Assembly (NCBI GenBank): GCA_015143735.1
Contig: VKHC01000483.1
Location: forward strand, 1 to 11,686
DNA length: 11,686 bases
Origin: Synura sp. LO234KE
Lineage: Eukaryota; Sar; Synurophyceae; Synurales; Mallomonadaceae
Direction: 5' to 3'
Every line of letters starts with the position of its first letter. The stretch's first letter is position 1. The position numbers and the translations under genes are program-made. The notes below the pieces were generated by a model that saw only the letters and a program-made list of their open reading frames with translations, was not told the origin of the DNA and ran no database searches. Positions 7,699 through 11,686 of this stretch are shown here, piece after piece.

Positions 7699-8154
7699 TT
7701 TTTTGCGACTGTTGAGGATGAACCAGTTGTGAGTGAGGAGTTCTGTGTAGTCTGTGTAGTCTTTGACTCTGGTTGTACTAATCATACTTTCTATACGTTG
7801 TCCTATCTGAGTGATTACCGGGTGTGCAAGAATAATGCCAGAATTGTCAAAGTCCCTATACTCGGATATGGTACTTGCAAAGATCTTGGCAGAGTGTTAC
7901 ATGTTCCTCTCATCGAATACTGCTTGCTATCCATCCAAAAATTAGACGATTCTGGTTATGATGTTCAAGTCTCTCAGGGTTGTGCAAGAGTAATTCATAG
8001 ATTATCTAGAAAATTATTATTGATTGCTATCCTCGACAGACAATTGAATTTATATAGTATATCTCAAGATGACTTTGAACATCAGATGAATTTCGAACGC
8101 AGAGCACGCATAGCTCATTCTATCAAGACTGATAAGGTCTCTCTTCTATACTAA
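7699..8154 (+). pseudogene. pol: Copia aspartic protease and start of GAG-pre-integrase
   Basis: Frame 1 is open from after TGA 7693-7695 to TAA 8152-8154. The catalytic Asp of the retroviral-type protease is at 7765-7767 in VVFDSGCTNHTF, matching the D-S/T-G plus nearby His pattern of Ty1/copia proteases. Downstream, GYGTCKDLGRVLHVPLIEYC and LLSIQKLDDSGYDVQV match the conserved copia block where a G.G..... L..V.YVP....NLLS...L...G pattern follows the active site. The end (LIAILDRQLNLYSIS) is the beginning of the GAG-pre-integrase module. The enzyme would act as a homodimer to cut the Gag-Pol polyprotein. The open frame has no nearby ATG, consistent with it being internal to a polyprotein. 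The family assignment is secure; the frame breaks near 8154-8195 before integrase. Confidence 0.85.
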
Positions 8155-9124
8155 ATATTTAACCATGCAAGTGCTAAGCGCATCCGATATTTATGGAAGT
8201 ATCATTCATTTCCTTTTGCAAAACCTGTCGGTCAAGCAAGTTGAGCATATTCGTGACTGTGAATTTTGTCGTCTAGCTAAAATAAATAAGAAGCTGAGTT
8301 GTACGTCTGTAGAGAGACACGCAGTGCTCGGTCAAATGTGGAACGGTGATACAAAGGTTCCCGTAGCGACACCTTCACGCAGATATGGAAACAAGTATGT
8401 ATTTGGTCTTATTGAATCGAAATCGAGATTTCTTATTCAATATTTTATGAAATCTAAGAATAATGTTATGAGTGTTGCACAGCAATGGATTAATTCGTAC
8501 ATAAAGTCTTCACGTGCTGCTTACCCGGATATGATGGGTATGATATTTGTACATACTGATTATGGAAAATTCAACTTAAAAAAGATTCATGAATATTTAC
8601 TGGTTCATGGGTTTTATAGTACGCTAATGTGCCCGTATACTCCACAACATAATGCGGTTATTGAACGCATATGAAGAACAATTATCGAAGCGGCCATAGC
8701 TTTACTACTAACGGCTGAATTGCCTGAGACTTATTGGCAGGAAGCACGGAAGTGCGCTTGTCATGTGTATAATCGAATGGTTTGTGCTTATCCTGAGAAA
8801 TATCCTAAGAGCCCATTCGAAGAATTATTTGGTATAAAGCCTCGGGAATGTATTGCATTTAGTCTAATCCATGACAAGCCTAAGAATCCTACAAAGAGAG
8901 GCGACATGTTTGTATTTGCTGGATATGATGATAGATATTATGTGGGTTATCGTTTATACTCACTTACGAAGAAGGACTTTATTGTTACCAACGATGCTAC
9001 ATTTGTCCTTGCTTCCGCTCTGAATTCCTCAGCGATAAATAAATCTATAAGCGAGCGTAAAGTGAATAAGATATATTCGGAACTTACTACTACCGTTGGC
9101 CCTTGGCCACCACTGGTTTCATGA
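8155..9124 (+). pseudogene. pol: Copia integrase (GAG-pre-integrase, rve core, C-terminal module)
   Basis: The frame switches from 1 to 2 between about 8160 and 8200; frame 1 NHASAKRI probably carries the zinc-binding His. Frame 2 then gives HIRDCEFCRLAK (Cys at 8258 and 8267) of the HHCC finger. The catalytic triad is visible: Asp 8348-8350 (WNGDTK), Asp 8558-8560 (VHTDYGKF) and Glu 8663-8665 (AVIERI), with 34 residues between the last two rather than the usual 35 because one residue of the DNGGEF-type block is missing. A single TGA at 8672-8674 interrupts frame 2. The frame continues with RTIIEAAIALLLTAELPETY and the copia C-terminal module (FAGYDDRYYVGYRLYSLTKK, IVTNDATF). It would insert cDNA into host DNA. 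Apart from the frame switch, the stop and the missing residue, this is the best preserved enzyme here. Confidence 0.9.
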
Positions 9125-10729
9125 TGTATAATCTATCAATCGGCCCCTACTCTTGTTATGACGGGATTAAACCAGTTATCAGATATACCGGTGATTATTC
9201 TCTGGCTATTACCGGCCTTATCGGTATTATGAGGGGTGCGCCTGATTCTATTTTGAATGTGAACAGCCCTGAGTCGGTTGATGTTAATGACAATTCTATT
9301 ACTAGTGAGCTACCTATTGTCCAATCAAGCACAACAACGGGTTGAGTCAAGCAGAGAGTGATAATATATCAACTCTACGTCCGGCTATGCAAACAGTGCT
9401 GGACTTTTAATGAGCCATCAAGAGAGAGAACATTTTATGAGTGTTTAAAGGCGAATGCCAAGAGCATGCCTCACATACGGGGGAAAATAATTACAATTTT
9501 ACCAGAGCTATGTTATCAAGCTCTATACGATGCAATACCAATTGTGGTAATTTGAATACTGATCAGAAGCACTGCCCTGACAGTCAATCTATAAATTCCA
9601 ACATCTACAGTATGATGTTAACCGCATAAGGAGAAGCGTCTACCCCGTAGCTGAAGGTACGTCACCGGATGAGCGTAGCCCTCCTTTAGTAATTGAACAT
9701 TACCAGTCCGTAGCCGATGATTATTATATTTCACTGGATACCAGAGGTCCTCCGTCAGAAGTTGTTCATACCCAACGTGTAGCTGACTGTCTTTCACTGC
9801 TTGAGCGTATTCCCTCTGATGGTACTGAGCATGGAGGTGGAAATAAAGTGAGAAATAAAGTTATATCGTCTGTATTGAAATCCCAGTATCCCTCAGGTAT
9901 GCCGGTAACCAACATGCCGTCGTCCTGTTTAAAGAGGAAGGTGTCCTCTATTTGCAAATGGGTAACTCAAGAGAAAGGGCCTCATCAACCTGAGTATTGA
10001 GAGAAGTCTGTGAGTAAATCGAAGCGTAGCATGATGTGCAAAGTAAATCAGAAGAACTCCGTTAACATCAAAGAGGATAGTATAAGTCTTCTGCAGAGAC
10101 CTCTACAAAATGATATTTCTTCTTATAAGTACCATGACGCGTATTTGGGGCAGGGATATGTAACAGAACTGGGTGGTAATGATTATGATGAGGAATATCT
10201 ATTCAATAAGAGTAAAATTAATAATTCAACGAGATTGAAATTCAACTCCCAGGTTCTGGTTACAATATATGATAATAAATCTCAGGATGATGAAATATAA
10301 AACAATTAGATCATTTTATCTGAAGTGTCCGTCCATCCTTCCGTTGATACTTTAACCGACTTATACAAGTAATTGATAAATACTGTGCATAGAGATTTGG
10401 AAACTGGTCTATTGTACCGTGTAATTGATATATATATGATGATAAACAAAAGCGGTTAGCCATGAGCAGACGTGCACCACAACAGCACTTATATTATCTG
10501 ACGGCATGCTATCACTAGTTTCTATTGAAGAAATAATTGCCTCTGAAGTATCGATGCTTGATAAAGTTGATGTTGAGGACATCAATGTATTTGCAAAGGC
10601 CAATTGTATTATATCTCCTCAAGGAGTTAATGAGAATGACGACTCATTGTTGACGAATGATACGGTCAACCACTCAAATGATACATGAAATAAATGACCA
10701 TTTTCTAACTTTTTTGTTTTTCAGTCCGT
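9125..10729 (+). pseudogene. Integrase-RT linker, decayed
   Basis: Low-complexity Ser/Asn/Asp pieces in frame 1 (LNVNSPESVDVNDNSITSEL, to 9345) pass into other frames. From 9581 frame 2 is open to TGA 9998-10000 (VAEGTSPDERSPPLVIEHY, CLSLLERIPSDGTEHGGGNK, KRKVSSICKWVTQEKGP) and on to TAA 10298-10300 (YKYHDAYLGQGYVTELGG). After two more stops the same frame gives HRDLETGLLYRVIDIY at about 10388-10435, which resembles the short conserved patch some copia elements have before RT. An acidic frame-0 tract follows (10506-10688; MLDKVDVEDINVFAK). A variable, acidic linker between IN and RT is normal for the family; 1.6 kb is long. No separate gene is supported. Confidence 0.55.
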
Positions 10730-11268
10730 GGAGGAGTAACTGACTTGCGGTTACCGAAGACTCATAAGCAAGCTATGGCTTCAGTGGAAGCTGAGAAGTG
10801 GAAAAAAGCGGTAGATGATGAGTTGAGAAGCATGCGTGTAAATAAGCTGCCTGATGGTGTTGTAAGCGAAAACTGATGTTGATGGAAATGTGACAAGGGT
10901 TGCCTTGTTGCTAAGGGTTATTTACAAGTGTTGGGTATCGATTATGAGGAAACCTTTAGTCCTGTTACACGCCTTGAGACTGTTCGTTTGATTTTAGCGA
11001 TTGCGGCACAACTATTTCTAAAGACATATGAAATGGATGTAGAGACAGCATTTCATTACGCGGATTCGAATGAGACTGAGTATATATGGCCACCGGATGG
11101 TGTTCCAATAGAGAGGGGATATGATGTTTATCATCTTAAGAAGAGGCTCTTTATGGCCTGAAGCAGGCTCCAAGAGCATGGTACAAGAATATCGATACTA
11201 AGTTGGAACAAATGCGCTTCAAATCCATGGTTAATTAATCGTGCTTATATCATCGTGTATATAAATAA
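10730..11268 (+). pseudogene. pol: Copia reverse transcriptase, N-terminal half only (RVT_2)
   Basis: Frame 2 opens with GGVTDLRLPKTHKQAMASVE and AEKWKKAVDDELRSM, the A...W..A...E.. start of the RVT_2 domain. A deletion near 10847 removes the usual tryptophan-containing segment before LPDGVVS. Two indels follow before LVAKGYLQV. From about 10928 frame 2 reads [19 protein letters not shown] and [14 protein letters not shown], with the first catalytic Asp at 11036-11038. A 2-base insertion near 11151 shifts to frame 1, giving [14 protein letters not shown] and, after TAA 11236-11238, SCLYHR, the equivalent of the D..CLY block. Recognisable sequence ends by about 11268, before the YVDD active-site motif. 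Palm remainder, thumb and RNase H are absent. The assignment is certain; truncation rather than divergence is the simplest reading. Confidence 0.92.
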
Positions 11269-11281
11269 TCATTGAATTTGT

Positions 11282-11299
11282 TGCGATATCGCTATCGCA
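11282..11299. repeat. Inverted repeat, 7-base arms, 4-base loop
   Basis: TGCGATA at 11282-11288 and TATCGCA at 11293-11299 are perfect reverse complements around TCGC. It lies about 15 bases after the last recognisable RT codon, close to the break. No terminator role is claimed in a eukaryotic setting. Confidence 0.6.
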
Positions 11300-11395
11300 T
11301 AACGTATTTTTATATATGTGGTGCGCGTGCTATTTATCCTGGTTCGCTACTGTCTTACTACGCTCTCTACTCTACTTCATATCTATACTGATACA

Positions 11396-11410
11396 ACCTA
11401 CACTGTAGGT
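11396..11410. repeat. Near-palindrome ACCTACA/TGTAGGT
   Basis: Perfect 7-base arms flank one central base. The neighbouring GTAGGTAGATCT (11405-11416) is nearly repeated as GTAGCTAGATCT at 11459-11470 (11 of 12 bases). Short palindromes of this size occur in LTR promoters and by chance; nothing in the sequence decides between these. Confidence 0.55.
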
Positions 11411-11686
11411 AGATCTATCCGTGATCTACGGCGACGCGTGTCTAGCAGTGTCATTTTTGTAGCTAGATCTTGGTGCAGCTTCAACGTATACTTCTATTTC
11501 TATCACTATCTAGTTGCTATTACTACACTACTTCTATTTTCCTACTGCTCTACTGGTGCTCTTGGTATCACACCTAACCTACGCTCATATCGGACACTTG
11601 TAAGAGCTAGACACGGGAAAACGCTTTATTTAGTTAGACATACACATATCATAAATGAATCAATCATGAAACACATCACAACCCTA

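Larger units (their letters stand above)
11269..11686. other. Non-coding flank after the RT break
   Basis: No coding sequence is seen on either strand. It holds a TATATAAATA just upstream (11258-11267), a 7-base inverted repeat with a 4-base loop at 11282-11299 (TGCGATA/TATCGCA), a second at 11396-11410 (ACCTACA/TGTAGGT around one base), C/T-rich TCTAC-type tracts (11355-11390, 11489-11555) and an AATAAA on the minus strand (11625-11630). It has no clear similarity to positions 1-173, so it is not an obvious 3' LTR of the same element. It may be host flank, an unrelated insertion, or a fragment of another element's LTR. Confidence 0.4.

Noticed and set aside
11269-11686. 3' LTR of the same element
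   Set aside because: Only a chance-level 8-base match (CATAACGT) to positions 1-173 was found, and there is no polypurine tract before it.
1-11686. CRISPR array, tRNA or rRNA genes, bacterial operon features
   Set aside because: No regularly spaced direct repeats, no cloverleaf or rRNA core sequence recognised, and the enzymes are those of a eukaryotic retrotransposon.

Overview
The window looks like one old, heavily mutated LTR retrotransposon of the Ty1/copia (Pseudoviridae-like) type in a eukaryotic nuclear genome. All recognisable coding is on the + strand. It is broken by many stops and frame changes, so no entry is an intact gene. The host cannot be identified: there are no host genes, rRNA or tRNA, and GC content looks somewhat below 50% by eye.

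Layout. Positions 1-173 are probably the end of the 5' LTR, finishing in CA. A primer-binding-site candidate, TGGTAGCAG, follows directly (174-182) and matches the complement of the 3' end of eukaryotic initiator tRNA-Met. A leader then leads to an ATG at 231. From 231 to about 2060 is a Gag-like stretch: helical pieces followed by an N/Q/S/P tract and a G/R-rich basic tract, as expected of a capsid plus nucleic-acid-binding tail. From about 2060 to 7500 lie more than 5 kb of further coding remnant. It holds acidic Ser/Pro linkers, two ubiquitin-like domains (2859-3086 and 3456-3683), a Pro/Thr/Val-rich linker, helical segments and a charged Tyr/Arg-rich block. A recognisable copia Pol follows: aspartic protease with DSG (7699-8154), GAG-pre-integrase and DDE integrase (8165-9124, one internal TGA), a 1.6-kb IN-RT linker, and the N-terminal half of the reverse transcriptase (10730-11268). 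RT stops before the YxDD motif. No RNase H or matching 3' LTR is seen. The last ~420 bp are non-coding with short palindromes and TCTAC-rich tracts.

The main discovery candidate is the tandem pair of ubiquitin-like domains between Gag and protease in what reads as one polyprotein. The first aligns to ubiquitin over 76 codons without a gap. The second keeps a perfect RLRGG followed by more coding sequence. This suggests a giant copia element (over 11 kb without its 3' end) whose polyprotein carried ubiquitin-like modules, perhaps as host-protease-cleavable junctions or as mimics in ubiquitin signalling. The domains are seen in the sequence; their role is inference.
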